The notes beneath the pieces were generated by a model. The model worked only from the letters and a program-made list of their open reading frames with translations, ran no database searches and was not told where the DNA came from. 64,000 nucleotides of DNA, taken from NCBI GenBank assembly GCA_021786265.1, contig JAJYNP010000051.1, forward strand, positions 1-64,000, read 5' to 3'. The position numbers and the translations under genes are program-made. Each line of letters opens with the position of its first letter. Positions within the stretch are counted from its first letter, which is position 1. Shown here in pieces: positions 32,304-41,065 of the stretch. This stretch comes from Chloroflexota bacterium (GTDB lineage: Bacteria > Chloroflexota > Limnocylindria > Limnocylindrales > CSP1-4).

Positions 32304-33284
32304 GTGCTGGAAGTCGTCGACCCCGGCCTCCTGCTGACCCTGCAGGATCACGGCCGGACCGGGCTCGCCCACCTCGGGGTCCCGCCCTCCGGGGCCTGCG
32401 ACCCCTGGGGGCTCGCGGTCGCGAACCTCCTCGCCGGCGCTCCTGCGGGCGGCGTCGCGGTGGAGGTCACGCTCGGCGGCGCGCAGCTCCGCGCGGTCGA
32501 GACATGCGCGATCGCGTTCGCCGGGGCCGACCTCGGCGCCGAGCGCGACGACGGGCTGCTTCTCCGGGCGGAGGCGGTCCACTTCCTGCCGGCCGGGTCG
32601 CGGATCCACTTTGCGGGGTCGAGCACGGGGATGCGGGCATACATCGGCTTCGCCGGCGGGGTCGCGGCCAGGGCGGTCCTCGGGTCCGCCGCGACCTGCC
32701 TCCCGGGCAGCCTCGGAGGGATCGACGGCCGCGCGCTTCGTGCCGGGGACAGGCTGGAACCGGGCCGCGGCGGCGACCTGGGCGCCACCGACCGTGCGTG
32801 GCCGTCGCGCATGGCCCCGCACCCTGCCCTCGCTCGGGGCCCGATCCGTTTCATCCCCGGTCCCGATCTCCGCCACCTGCCGCCCGGCACGATGGAATCG
32901 CTCGCCGCGTCGGCGTGGAGGGTAGCTCCGGCGAGCGACCGGATGGGGCTCCGGCTCGACGGCGCCGCCCTGCCGGCGGGCCGCGAGATCCTCTCGCATC
33001 CGGTGGTCCCTGGTTCGATCCAGGTGCCCGGCGACGGCTGTCCCCTGGTCCACCTGGTCGACGGGCCGACGATCGGTGGCTATCCCGTGGTCGGAGTCGT
33101 GCCACGCTGGGAGTGGCCCCGCCTCGGCCAGCTGCGGCCCGGCGACCCGGTGACCTTCGAACCGCAGGACGCGGCTGAGGCGCGAGCCGCGTGGCGCGAG
33201 CAGCAGCGGCGCCTCGTGGCCGCCGCGGACGCGATCCATGCCGACGCGATCTGGTATCGCCTCGCGGACTGCGCGGGCGGCTGA
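32304..33284 (+). CDS. pxpC: 5-oxoprolinase subunit C (biotin-dependent carboxylase-like)
   Basis: This 326-residue KipA/allophanate-hydrolase subunit 2-family protein starts at GTG 32304, three bases after pxpB: LEVVDPGLLLTLQDHGRTGLAHLGVPPSGACD. Further motifs are FAGSSTGMRAYIGFAGGV, FIPGPDLRHLPPG, SDRMGLRLDGAALPA, SIQVPGDGCPLVHLVDGPTIGGYPVVG and WPRLGQLRPGDPVTF. It completes PxpABC, which recycles spontaneously formed 5-oxoproline. Confidence 0.92.
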   Translation: MLEVVDPGLLLTLQDHGRTGLAHLGVPPSGACDPWGLAVANLLAGAPAGGVAVEVTLGGAQLRAVETCAIAFAGADLGAERDDGLLLRAEAVHFLPAGSRIHFAGSSTGMRAYIGFAGGVAARAVLGSAATCLPGSLGGIDGRALRAGDRLEPGRGGDLGATDRAWPSRMAPHPALARGPIRFIPGPDLRHLPPGTMESLAASAWRVAPASDRMGLRLDGAALPAGREILSHPVVPGSIQVPGDGCPLVHLVDGPTIGGYPVVGVVPRWEWPRLGQLRPGDPVTFEPQDAAEARAAWREQQRRLVAAADAIHADAIWYRLADCAGG

Positions 33285-33295
33285 CGGCCCGGGAC

Positions 33296-33333
33296 CGGGC
33301 CGCATGAAGATGAACGGGCCGCATGAAGATGAA
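33296..33333. repeat. two perfect adjacent 19-bp repeats
   Basis: CGGGCCGCATGAAGATGAA occurs at 33296-33314 and again at 33315-33333. The pair lies between pxpC and a dehydrogenase remnant and looks like a slippage or deletion scar. Confidence 0.85.
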
Positions 33334-33424
33334 GCGGAGCCCGCCGCCCACGGGGGACCGGAGCATCGATGGGTGGACAACTCGCCGGCCGCTTCACTGC
33401 GCGGCGGCGACCCGCAGGGCCCGG

Positions 33425-33631
33425 GTAGTCGAGGAGATCCGGGCGAGCGATCCGGGTTACGGCTGGCAGCACGAGGCGGTCGAGGTCGGTCGCTGCCTGT
33501 GCACGGGCCCCCTCGAGAGCCCCACGATGCCGCTCGACGAGTCGGTCGCGATCATGCGGACCCTGGACGAGATCCGCCGCCAGATCGGCCTCCGCTACCC
33601 GTTCAAGCCACGCGGCGCCGACCTGGCCTGA
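33425..33631 (+). pseudogene. C-terminal remnant of a Gfo/Idh/MocA-type dehydrogenase
   Basis: About 68 residues remain, from VVEEIRASDPGYGWQHEAVEVG through the hallmark tail LESPTMPLDESVAIMRTLDEIRRQIGLRYPF, before a TGA. Intact family members are about 330-380 residues, so the Rossmann domain is lost. The frame upstream is not dehydrogenase-like and carries a tandem 19-bp duplication. The end overlaps the convergent HTH gene by 37 bases. Confidence 0.7.
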
Positions 33632-34149
33632 TCGCCCCGGGCCAGGGACCGGCCGCCGGGTGCCGATGCCCGTCGATGTCCCCCGATGACCGCCAGGAGC
33701 GACCGGTCGAGTGCGGCGATTGCCGCCTCCATCAGCTCCGTCGCCTGGGTGGCGTCGAGAGCCCCGCGGCGGGACAGGGCGGCGATCTCCCGGAGAAACG
33801 GGTCCCGGGCCTGCAGGAACAGCTCGACGGTCTCCCCCATCGGGCAACCATGCGCCGCCGCGACACGGTCGTGCTCGGCCGCGGCCGACTCCGCGTCGCG
33901 CAGGCACGCCTGCCGGTCGTCCGGTGCCGTCGCGGAAGGCGAGGACGTCGCGTCCGGCAGGAGCCCCAGCACGGCTGAGCGCGCCAGCCGGCGATGACCA
34001 CCCGGCGTCGTGAACGCCGTCACGGCCCCCGCATCGCACCAGCGACGAAGGGTTGCCGATGAGACGCCGACGAGCGCGCTCGCCTGGCTGGTCGTGAGCC
34101 ACTCCTCGTGATGCGCGTCGCCCCCGACGTCCCCCGGCGCCCGGTCCAT
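33595..34149 (-). CDS. MerR/excisionase-type HTH DNA-binding protein
   Basis: The protein has about 184 residues. The HTH at about 20-62, WLTTSQASALVGVSSATLRRWCDAGAVTAF followed by TPGGHRRLARSAVLGLL, is the BldC/excisionase-like form with the GGHRR wing. The C-terminal two thirds is helical, with AESAAAEHDRVAAAHGCPMGE and RDPFLREIAALSRRGALDATQATELMEAAIAALDRS; it resembles the helical sensor part of B12-binding MerR proteins but lacks a B12 motif. ATG 34149 sits in a large palindrome; starts at 34260/34263 would overlap the cytochrome gene. Neither has a clear ribosome site. Confidence 0.7.
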   Translation of the reverse strand: MDRAPGDVGGDAHHEEWLTTSQASALVGVSSATLRRWCDAGAVTAFTTPGGHRRLARSAVLGLLPDATSSPSATAPDDRQACLRDAESAAAEHDRVAAAHGCPMGETVELFLQARDPFLREIAALSRRGALDATQATELMEAAIAALDRSLLAVIGGHRRASAPGGRSLARGDQARSAPRGLNG

Positions 34150-34172
34150 CCGCCTGGCGGCCAGGCGGATGG
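34146..34172. promoter_or_regulatory. 27-base perfect palindrome at the HTH gene start
   Basis: Arms of 12 bases (CCATCCGCCTGG and its exact complement) flank a 3-base CGG centre. It includes the candidate ATG at 34149 and lies between the ten-haem cytochrome gene and the HTH gene. There is no T-run, so an operator or mRNA hairpin is likelier than a terminator. Confidence 0.6.
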
Positions 34173-34234
34173 CCGCTGGCAACGGTGGGCTCCCTGTCGC
34201 CCCGGGCGCCTGCGCAGTGCCAGCGCCGGCGAGG

Positions 34235-35911
34235 CTACGGCGGCGTGAGCGCGGCGGCATCATCGTGGCGGAGTGCGCCCGTCTGCCCGCTCCCGGCCGG
34301 GCCTACGGGGAGCACCTCGTCCGAGTGGCACTGGGCACAGTACGCGGGCTGGTGGCAGTAGGCGCACGCTGCGGCGCCGACCTGCCGGGCCACGTTCGCA
34401 TGGTTCAGAACCATGCCATCGTGGGACACCTTGACCGCCGGCGTCTGGTGGCAGTTCTGGCAGTACGTCCTGGTGTGACAGGCGCCGCACGACTGGTTGG
34501 CGGGATCGTCGGACGTGACGCTCGTCTTGTGGTCGAAGACCCAGAGCCGGTCGTTGTGGCTGGCCGGGCGCTGGCCGATCAGGACGCCGGACTCGATGCT
34601 TCCGATCTGGGGGAACGTGTGGCACGTCGCGCACTGCGAGGGGATCGTCTCGCCCGAGAGCGCGCCGTTGACCACCTTGTAGTGCGCCCCGTCGTGACAG
34701 CGGAAGCAGCCAGGCGCGGTCTGGTGGCCGATGTTGTTGGGATACGTCGCCTGCGTGACGCGCATGTCCGGCGTCGCCACCAGCCGATAGATGGTCCGGA
34801 GGCTCGTGATGGCGTTGTCGATCACCGTGCGCTGCTCGGCGGCGACCAGTGGATAGCGCTGCGCGTAGAAGTCGCGCAGGCCGGCGATCGCGCGATTCGC
34901 ATCGGCCTCCGAGGCGTACTCCGCTGACAGGCGGTCGCTTGCCTCGCGCTTGATCCAGGGCAGCTGCGTGCTGATCTCACCGCTGTCGATCCGGTCGTCG
35001 ATCGACTCGTCGATGCCGGGCACACCGTGCCCGACCCGGTTGTGACAGTCGATGCAGTCCATTCGCCGGAGACCTCCCGAGCGAAGGCGCTCGATATCGG
35101 GCGCAACGTCGGACGAGACGGTCACGGCCTCCGCGGCAATGAACTCCTCCCGCTCCCCGGTCGGCTCCACGATCGCCACGTAGTCGATCTTCTGGGCGCG
35201 CTCGTCGGCGGCCGCGTACTCGACGTCCGACGCGATGTGCCAGTGCACCCCGCGTGGGGTCGCGTCCTCGCCGGCGCCGCCTCCCCCATCGGCGGCTCCG
35301 ATAGCTCCGCCAGCGCTCGACCCCCCGCCCGCGGCAGAGCTCCCACCGCCCGCGGAGGAGTGGCCGCTGCTCCCGGCGCTCCCGCTGCTCCGGGCGGGAG
35401 TCGACCCGAACCCGAAGGGCCGCACGACGAGGGCGATGGCGTCCCGTGTCGTCGTCTCGTCAGGCTGGTAGCGGTTCTGGAGGACGAGCTTGATCGGACC
35501 GCCGTTGGCGATGAGCGGCCCGATGTCGTGACACTTGAGGCAGGTGAGACTGGTCGGCGGCAGGAGGGCGTGGTCGGGCGCCGGGATCGGCCTGGGGAAC
35601 GTCCCCGTCAGGACCTGGAAGAGCTGCTTCGTGCCGTTCATCTTTGCCTTGACCCAGCCGGCGGTACCGGGCTCCGTGTGGCACTCGACGCACGCGACCT
35701 CGCGGTGGGGCGACATCTCGTACGCCTTGAGCTCCGGGCCCATGGTGTGGCAGCGACCGCAGAAGTCGGCCGTCTCGGTCCATTGCACCGCGACGACGGT
35801 GCCGATCGTGAAGGCCGCGCCGAAGGCCGCGACGAGGATGAACACGATGAACAGCCCGCGGCGGCTGGAGAGCGGCGGGTGGGGGATGCGCCTGAGGGCG
35901 CGCGCGATCAC
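34235..35911 (-). CDS. NapC/NirT-like membrane-anchored decahaem cytochrome c
   Basis: This 558-residue protein has a single N-terminal anchor helix, GLFIVFILVAAFGAAFTIGTVVAV, followed by NapC-type haem sites CGRCH and CVECH. Ten CxxCH motifs in all: CGRCH, CVECH, CLKCH, CIDCH, CFRCH, CATCH, CGACH, CQNCH, CAYCH and CAQCH. A Gly/Ser linker (about 175-210) splits the NapC-like head from the rest. Head domains of this type take electrons from quinol; the extra haems would extend a wire into the periplasm. The GTG at 35911 overlaps the TlpA-like stop. It is the last cytochrome-related gene of the maturation operon. Confidence 0.88.
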   Translation of the reverse strand: MIARALRRIPHPPLSSRRGLFIVFILVAAFGAAFTIGTVVAVQWTETADFCGRCHTMGPELKAYEMSPHREVACVECHTEPGTAGWVKAKMNGTKQLFQVLTGTFPRPIPAPDHALLPPTSLTCLKCHDIGPLIANGGPIKLVLQNRYQPDETTTRDAIALVVRPFGFGSTPARSSGSAGSSGHSSAGGGSSAAGGGSSAGGAIGAADGGGGAGEDATPRGVHWHIASDVEYAAADERAQKIDYVAIVEPTGEREEFIAAEAVTVSSDVAPDIERLRSGGLRRMDCIDCHNRVGHGVPGIDESIDDRIDSGEISTQLPWIKREASDRLSAEYASEADANRAIAGLRDFYAQRYPLVAAEQRTVIDNAITSLRTIYRLVATPDMRVTQATYPNNIGHQTAPGCFRCHDGAHYKVVNGALSGETIPSQCATCHTFPQIGSIESGVLIGQRPASHNDRLWVFDHKTSVTSDDPANQSCGACHTRTYCQNCHQTPAVKVSHDGMVLNHANVARQVGAAACAYCHQPAYCAQCHSDEVLPVGPAGSGQTGALRHDDAAALTPP

Positions 35912-36534
35912 CCGGTGAGTCCATCCAGCGCGGCTCGCATCGACTGCGGGTCGAGGCTGCCGATCCTGAGCTTGACGAGCCTGCCCGAGGAGTCGATGAA
36001 GAAGTGGGACGGGATGCCGAGGATGCGGTACTCGGCGGCCAGCCGTTCGTCAGGGTCGGGGACCGTGAGGTAGCTGATGCCGACCCGCGTCGCGTAATCG
36101 CGGACGGCAGCGGCGTCCTCCGACATGTACACCTGGAGCACCACGAGCCCGCGCCCCTCGAAGCTGCGGTACGCAGCCTCGATGTCCGGGTTCTCGGCGC
36201 GGCACGGCTGGCACCAGCTGGCGCCGAACGTCAGCCAGACCGGGCGCCCGACGTAGTCCCTCAGGCGGACCTGGCGCCCGTCGCCGGTAGTCGCCGTGAA
36301 GTCGGGCGCGAGCGTGCCGGCGACCGGAGCCGCGCCCGACGCCGTGCCGCTGACCGACACGGCGGTCAGGCCACCGGCTGCCGTCGCCGATGCGCCCCGA
36401 TCGGAGAGGACGGCCGCCGCCAGGATGACCGCCGCCGTGACCGCCGGAACGAGCAGGGTCGTGATCGTGCCAGCCCGCCGGCGACCGGTCGCGTGCTCGC
36501 CGGCGGTCGGCGCCTGAACTCCCATCGCTCGCAT
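35908..36534 (-). CDS. TlpA/ResA-like membrane-anchored thioredoxin
   Basis: This 208-residue protein has an N-terminal anchor (LLVPAVTAAVILAAAVL) and a thioredoxin domain, APDFTATTGDGRQVRLRDYVGRPVWLTFGASWCQPCRAENP, with the redox pair in WCQPC. The distal cis-Pro region is GIPSHFFIDSSGRLV. ResA-type proteins reduce the CxxCH cysteines of apocytochromes outside the membrane, using electrons from CcdA, which is encoded four genes upstream in the operon. Confidence 0.9.
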   Translation of the reverse strand: MRAMGVQAPTAGEHATGRRRAGTITTLLVPAVTAAVILAAAVLSDRGASATAAGGLTAVSVSGTASGAAPVAGTLAPDFTATTGDGRQVRLRDYVGRPVWLTFGASWCQPCRAENPDIEAAYRSFEGRGLVVLQVYMSEDAAAVRDYATRVGISYLTVPDPDERLAAEYRILGIPSHFFIDSSGRLVKLRIGSLDPQSMRAALDGLTG

Positions 36535-36570
36535 GTCCCGGGCTCCGTTCTGCCGTCCGTGGCCGGTGGA

Positions 36571-37479
36571 CTAGTTCAGCCCGCTGTAGCTGTGAAGACC
36601 ACCGAAGAAGAGGTTGCCGAAGTACGTGAACAGGGTCGCGGCGAACCCGACGACCAGGAGCCAGGCGGCCCGCGATCCGCGCCAGCCACGGACGACCCGG
36701 GCATGGAGGTACGCGCCATAGATCAGCCACGTCACGAGCGACGCCGTCTCCTTCGGATCCCAGCTCCAGTAGCTGCCCCAGGCGACGTCCGCCCACACCG
36801 CGCCGAGCACGATGGTCAGGGTGAGGAACGGGAAGCCGATCACGACGGAGCGGTACGAGATCTCGTCGAGCACCTCGGGACGCGGCAGCCCGCGCCGGCC
36901 TGTCTCCGGCTGGGCCAGGTGGAGGACCGCGGCCGCAAACGCGACGGAGAACGTTCCGTAGGCGACGATCGCGACGGCGACGTGGACAGTGAGGAGGAGG
37001 TTGTTCTGGAGCGCCGGTACGAGCGGCTCGGAGACGGAGGGGATCGTCGTGGCGTACAACAGCAGTGCCAGCGCGACCGGAAGCGCGATCAGCCCGAGGA
37101 CGCGCTGGCGGTAGCGGTGCTCGAAGTACAGGTACACACCCGTGACGCCCCACGCGAAGGCGACGGAGAACTCGTACATGTTGGCGAACGGACCGTGGCC
37201 CACCGCGATCGTGCGGAACAGGAGGGATGCGGTCAGGAAGGCGAACGTGAGCCACGCGATCAGCGTCCCGTAGGTCGCCATCCCGCTCGGGCCGCGCGTC
37301 ACGATCGTCACCGAGGCGGTGCCGGCCACCGGAGCCGCACCTCCGCCCGCCCCGGCTGGAGCAAGGGCCGTGCGCCGGTGCGCGATGCGCACGGAGACGA
37401 ACGCGGCCCCGTAGCAGAGGAGCGCGAGTGCCGCCGACAGGAGGCCGGCGACGAAGCTGTATTCCGACATCTTGAACAT
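36571..37479 (-). CDS. ccsA: System II cytochrome c assembly protein CcsA/ResC
   Basis: This 302-residue protein has about eight helices. The haem-handling WWD motif is AWGSYWSWDPKETASLVTWL, and GPFANMYEFSVAFAWG carries an upstream motif. Family His candidates occur in NNLLLTVHVAVAIVAYG and YGAYLHAR. With ResB it exports haem and ligates it to CxxCH. GGAAGGGACGGAG precedes the ATG. It lies 16 bases after the ResB gene. Confidence 0.92.
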   Translation of the reverse strand: MFKMSEYSFVAGLLSAALALLCYGAAFVSVRIAHRRTALAPAGAGGGAAPVAGTASVTIVTRGPSGMATYGTLIAWLTFAFLTASLLFRTIAVGHGPFANMYEFSVAFAWGVTGVYLYFEHRYRQRVLGLIALPVALALLLYATTIPSVSEPLVPALQNNLLLTVHVAVAIVAYGTFSVAFAAAVLHLAQPETGRRGLPRPEVLDEISYRSVVIGFPFLTLTIVLGAVWADVAWGSYWSWDPKETASLVTWLIYGAYLHARVVRGWRGSRAAWLLVVGFAATLFTYFGNLFFGGLHSYSGLN

Positions 37480-37495
37480 GGCTCCGTCCCTTCCT

Positions 37496-38962
37496 TCAGC
37501 TCTCTGCCCGACCCGCGAGGTCCAGGCGAAGGTCCTCGATGAGGCGCTGGAATTCGGACTGAAACGCGACGTCGTGGCGCACCAGCGCGCCGATCCGGAC
37601 GTCGCTGCCGTCGCGGCGGCCGCTGATCTGTGCCCAGATCCGCCGGTTCGGGAAGAAGAACACGAGGCAGACGCCGAGCATGAGGGCGATCGCGCCGGAC
37701 CAGACGAGGATGGCGCCCGGGTCGCGCGCCACGATGAGCCCGGTGAACTGGCGCTCCCGGATGAACGTGACGCTCAGCGGCCCGATCGTCGCCGGCTTGC
37801 CCTGGTCGATCACCTTGAGGTCGACGGGTGTCTGCGACCCGGCCTGGTAGACCTCCACCTGGATCTGGCCGGGCTTGATGGTCGGGCTCACCTCGCCTGA
37901 AGCCGCGGCGACGACGAGGATCCGCAGGCCGCGGTCGGCCAGCGTGATCTGCCCGACACGCTCGCTGTCGTCGCTCGATCCGTAGAGGAGCGGGACGCCG
38001 CGATCGAACAGCACCAGGCCGTTCCCGTCCGCGATCCGGACGGCCGCCGCCGGCCCGAAGAACGACTGGTAGAAGCTGACGTCGCCGTAGCGCAGTGGCT
38101 GGTTCACCCGCACGGTCTGTGCCGCTACCTGCTTCCCGTCACGGTACAGGACGATGCCGCTGGCGTAGTCGCTCGGTGCCCCGGTCTCGGCGTTGTAGGA
38201 ATCGGTGAATGCCGTGGCCTCGAGGGTCAGACCGGTCCCGTTGCCCACGTCGACCCGCGAGCCGATCGGCGCCGCGAAGTCGGCGTTCCGGAAGCCGAAG
38301 CTCGTCCCGATGACGACCCCGGCGAGGACCAGGACGAGGCTGAGGTGCGCGACGACCGTCCCGAACGGAGCCCACCGGAAGCGATCCGCGTAGACATGGA
38401 TGCGGTCACCCTCTCCGGCCACCACGGCTCGGTACCGGCGGCGGCGCAACGCCGCGACGGCACGGTCCGCCGTCACCTGGGTCGGCTCCTCGCCGGCGAT
38501 CGTCGCGCCCATCGCGGCGTGGTCGAAGAACGCCGGGCTCATCTCGAGGCGAGGCCGGGTGGCCTGGCGCCAGAGGTGCGGCGCCCGGTTCACCGAGCAG
38601 GCGACAACGCTCGTCATCAGCAGCGCGACGAGGCCCCGGAACCAGACCGAGCCGAACATCGAGAAGAAGCCGAGCGCGTCGAAGATGCCCGTCCAGCCGC
38701 CGTACCTGGGCCGGACCGAATCGAGCCAGGCAGCGTACGCAGCCGGATCGCCCGACAGGCCGGGCGGCGCCTGGACGACCAGCGTCCCGATCAGCCCGAG
38801 CACGGCGACCCCGAGGATCAGTGCGAGACCGGTGCGCATCGAGATGAACACGTGCCAGACCCGCTGGAGCAGATCGGACGGCGAGATCGCGAGCGCGCCG
38901 TCGAGATCGTCCATCGGTTCCGCGGGTGTCGCGATCGGCCGGCCACGGACCGTCTCATTCAT
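37496..38962 (-). CDS. resB: System II cytochrome c assembly protein ResB/Ccs1
   Basis: This 488-residue protein has the ResB layout. Helices lie near 40-65 (SMRTGLALILGVAVLGLIGTL), 105-125 and 205-225. A large outward domain contains GDVSFYQSFFGPAAAVRI and RERQFTGLIVARDPGAILVW, and a last helix is MLGVCLVFFFPNRRIW. HVFISMRTG and the early YGGWTGIFDALGFFSMFGSVWF are family hallmarks. It chaperones apocytochrome and works with CcsA. AGGTG lies eight bases before the ATG. Confidence 0.92.
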   Translation of the reverse strand: MNETVRGRPIATPAEPMDDLDGALAISPSDLLQRVWHVFISMRTGLALILGVAVLGLIGTLVVQAPPGLSGDPAAYAAWLDSVRPRYGGWTGIFDALGFFSMFGSVWFRGLVALLMTSVVACSVNRAPHLWRQATRPRLEMSPAFFDHAAMGATIAGEEPTQVTADRAVAALRRRRYRAVVAGEGDRIHVYADRFRWAPFGTVVAHLSLVLVLAGVVIGTSFGFRNADFAAPIGSRVDVGNGTGLTLEATAFTDSYNAETGAPSDYASGIVLYRDGKQVAAQTVRVNQPLRYGDVSFYQSFFGPAAAVRIADGNGLVLFDRGVPLLYGSSDDSERVGQITLADRGLRILVVAAASGEVSPTIKPGQIQVEVYQAGSQTPVDLKVIDQGKPATIGPLSVTFIRERQFTGLIVARDPGAILVWSGAIALMLGVCLVFFFPNRRIWAQISGRRDGSDVRIGALVRHDVAFQSEFQRLIEDLRLDLAGRAES

Positions 38963-38974
38963 CCTCGGGACACC

Positions 38975-39739
38975 TCACGAGAGCGGGCCGACCAGCCCGG
39001 ACAGGCGCACGAACGTGTTGGTGATCATCAGGAACCCCACGGAGGCGAGCATCGCGCCGGTCGCCGCGGAGACGAGCCGGTGGTGATCGCGAAGCCAGCC
39101 GAGACGGGCACTCACGGCGGTGGCGCCCACCGCCACGAGGACGAAGGGGATCGCGAGGCCCGCCGCGTACGCCACGAGGAGGACGGTGCCCTGGGCGACG
39201 CTCGCGCTCACCGATGCCAGGCCGATGATCCCGCCGAGGATCGGGCCGATGCACGGCGTCCACCCGGCCGCGAAGACGATGCCGAGCAGGGCGGATCGGG
39301 CGTAGCTGGGCGACCGGTCCGCGGGGATGCCCGCGCCGCCGAACCGGACCGCGCCGGCAGAGCCGAGACCGGCCGCGCCCGTCGCGAACGGTCCGATCGG
39401 CAGGCGGACCTCCCGGTACAGGGCGGCCACGTCGATGAGCCCCGCCACGTGCAGTCCCATGAAGACGAGCACTGCGCCACCTGCCTGCCTCAGGAGGCCC
39501 GCGTAGTCGCGGAAGACGTATCCGACAAGCCCGATCGAGATCCACAACCCGATGAACACGGCCGAGAAGCCGAGCACGAAAGCGAGAGCCTGGACGAGCG
39601 CGGTTCTCCGGCGCGCCGCCCCGTCCGGCGTGGTACCCACCATGTATCCCACGTACGCGGGGACGAGCGGGAGGCAGCAGGGCGACGCGAACGAGACGAT
39701 CCCGCCGAGGAACGCGACCAGGATCCCGACCCCGCCCAT
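38975..39739 (-). CDS. ccdA: thiol-disulfide interchange membrane protein CcdA
   Basis: This 254-residue protein has six helices. The two redox cysteines are in FLGGIVSFASPCCLPLVPAYVGYM (an extra Cys follows the usual one) and FAAGWTPCIGPILGGII. It shuttles reducing power across the membrane to the TlpA/ResA-like partner. A loop of about 35 residues between halves (AAGLGSAGAVRFGGAGIPADRSP) is longer than in most. The ATG at 39739 is just past the stop of the TPR gene, so translation is probably coupled. Confidence 0.9.
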   Translation of the reverse strand: MGGVGILVAFLGGIVSFASPCCLPLVPAYVGYMVGTTPDGAARRRTALVQALAFVLGFSAVFIGLWISIGLVGYVFRDYAGLLRQAGGAVLVFMGLHVAGLIDVAALYREVRLPIGPFATGAAGLGSAGAVRFGGAGIPADRSPSYARSALLGIVFAAGWTPCIGPILGGIIGLASVSASVAQGTVLLVAYAAGLAIPFVLVAVGATAVSARLGWLRDHHRLVSAATGAMLASVGFLMITNTFVRLSGLVGPLS

Positions 39740-39744
39740 CGCCG

Positions 39745-40803
39745 TCAGCGGCCGCCCGACGGCAGGGCCGACGACGTCGGGGCGGCGGACGCCGGCGCAC
39801 CTGGCGCGTTCGGCACGCTCGGCGCGCTCGAGCTGGTTGCAGGCACGCCCGAGGATGGAGCCGACGGCGACGAGCCCGCGCCACTCGCGGCCGGGCTGGC
39901 CGGCGCCAGGCTCGTGAGGTGGGTCTGGACCGTCCTGGCCACGTCGGTCGTGGGATCGATCTCGATGACCTTGTCCCACATCGCCCGGACCTGGGCCATG
40001 TCGGGCGGGTCGGTGCTGAGGTAGACGTACCCGAGGTCGTAGTAGGCCTCCTGGTTGGTGGGCGCGATCGCGATGACCGCCCGCCAGTCGGTCTCGGCCC
40101 CCGCCAGGTCGCCCTGGTTGAACTTCGCGGCGCCCAGCCCGAGGAGCGCATTGACGTTCTGCGGGTCGACCGCCAGCACCCTGGACATCCAGGTCGCCGC
40201 GACCTGGTAGTCGCGCGCCGTGAAGTAGATGTCGCCGAGCTCGGTCAACGCGGCGATGTCCTTCGGGTCCTGCTGGATCTGTCCCATCAGCTGGGCCACG
40301 CGCGCCGTGTCGATGCCGGCGGATGCCCCTGGAGCCGGGGTGCCGCTGAAACCGGGCACGGTCGGTGCGCCTGCCGCGTAGACGATGTAGCCGACGGTGA
40401 GGACCCCGACCAGCGCCAGTGCGGCCGCGAGCGCCCGCATGACCGGCCCGGGACGGCGCCTGACGACAGCCTCCACCACGTTCAGGCGACCGACTCCATC
40501 GCCGGCCGACGGGCCCGCACCGGCGATGGCGCCCTCTCCGGCCCCCGGATCGAGCGGGAGCGCACGCTCGAGATCGGCCGCCGGATCGGACAGCAGGGCG
40601 TAGGCCTGGTCGACCAGCGCCTCCTGGTGCCGCACCCAGCTGCTCAGGCCGGCCGGCGCACCGGCCAGGTACTGCGCGATGTCGTCGCGCGCGGTCTCGA
40701 TCTCCTGCCTGGTGGCCCGCGCGGTCAGCCCGAGCCGGGCCAGCATCTCCTGCTCCACGCGGACGGCCCCATCGTGTCGCGTCGGCTTCGTGTCGGCGGT
40801 CAT
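39745..40803 (-). CDS. TPR protein of the cytochrome maturation operon
   Basis: This 352-residue protein has a cytoplasmic helical N-terminal domain (about 20-85, LARLGLTARATRQEIETARDDIAQYLAG, resembling J-domain-like or early TPR helices) and one membrane helix, MRALAAALALVGVLTVGYIVYAAG. It has outer TPR units (KDIAALTELGDIYFTARDYQVAATWMSRVLAVDPQN and NALLGLGAAKFNQGDLAGAETDWRAV) and an Ala/Pro/Ser tail. It may be the local CcmH/NrfG-like chaperone for apocytochromes. ATG 40803 has GAGGA eight bases upstream. It starts the operon TPR-ccdA-resB-ccsA-tlpA-decahaem cytochrome. Confidence 0.82.
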   Translation of the reverse strand: MTADTKPTRHDGAVRVEQEMLARLGLTARATRQEIETARDDIAQYLAGAPAGLSSWVRHQEALVDQAYALLSDPAADLERALPLDPGAGEGAIAGAGPSAGDGVGRLNVVEAVVRRRPGPVMRALAAALALVGVLTVGYIVYAAGAPTVPGFSGTPAPGASAGIDTARVAQLMGQIQQDPKDIAALTELGDIYFTARDYQVAATWMSRVLAVDPQNVNALLGLGAAKFNQGDLAGAETDWRAVIAIAPTNQEAYYDLGYVYLSTDPPDMAQVRAMWDKVIEIDPTTDVARTVQTHLTSLAPASPAASGAGSSPSAPSSGVPATSSSAPSVPNAPGAPASAAPTSSALPSGGR

Positions 40804-41065
40804 CGTGCCGGTCCTCGTGTCAGGCCGAGCGCTCGGTCCGGTCCATCTGGCCTCCCTGCCCTGCGGCGATCGATCGCCCCGGAGCGCCGGTCGTCGCCTG
40901 GGGGGATTGTCGATTTGAGCGATTTCGCGGGCCATCCGCCGGGCGTCACGTTTCCGATAGATGCCAGGCGGCGCGGCACGTGACGGAGCCGACCAGGGTA
41001 CAGGCGCGGCTGTATCGACCGGACGGTGCCCGGGTCTGCCCGGCGTCAGCGCCGGTCGGCGGCGG

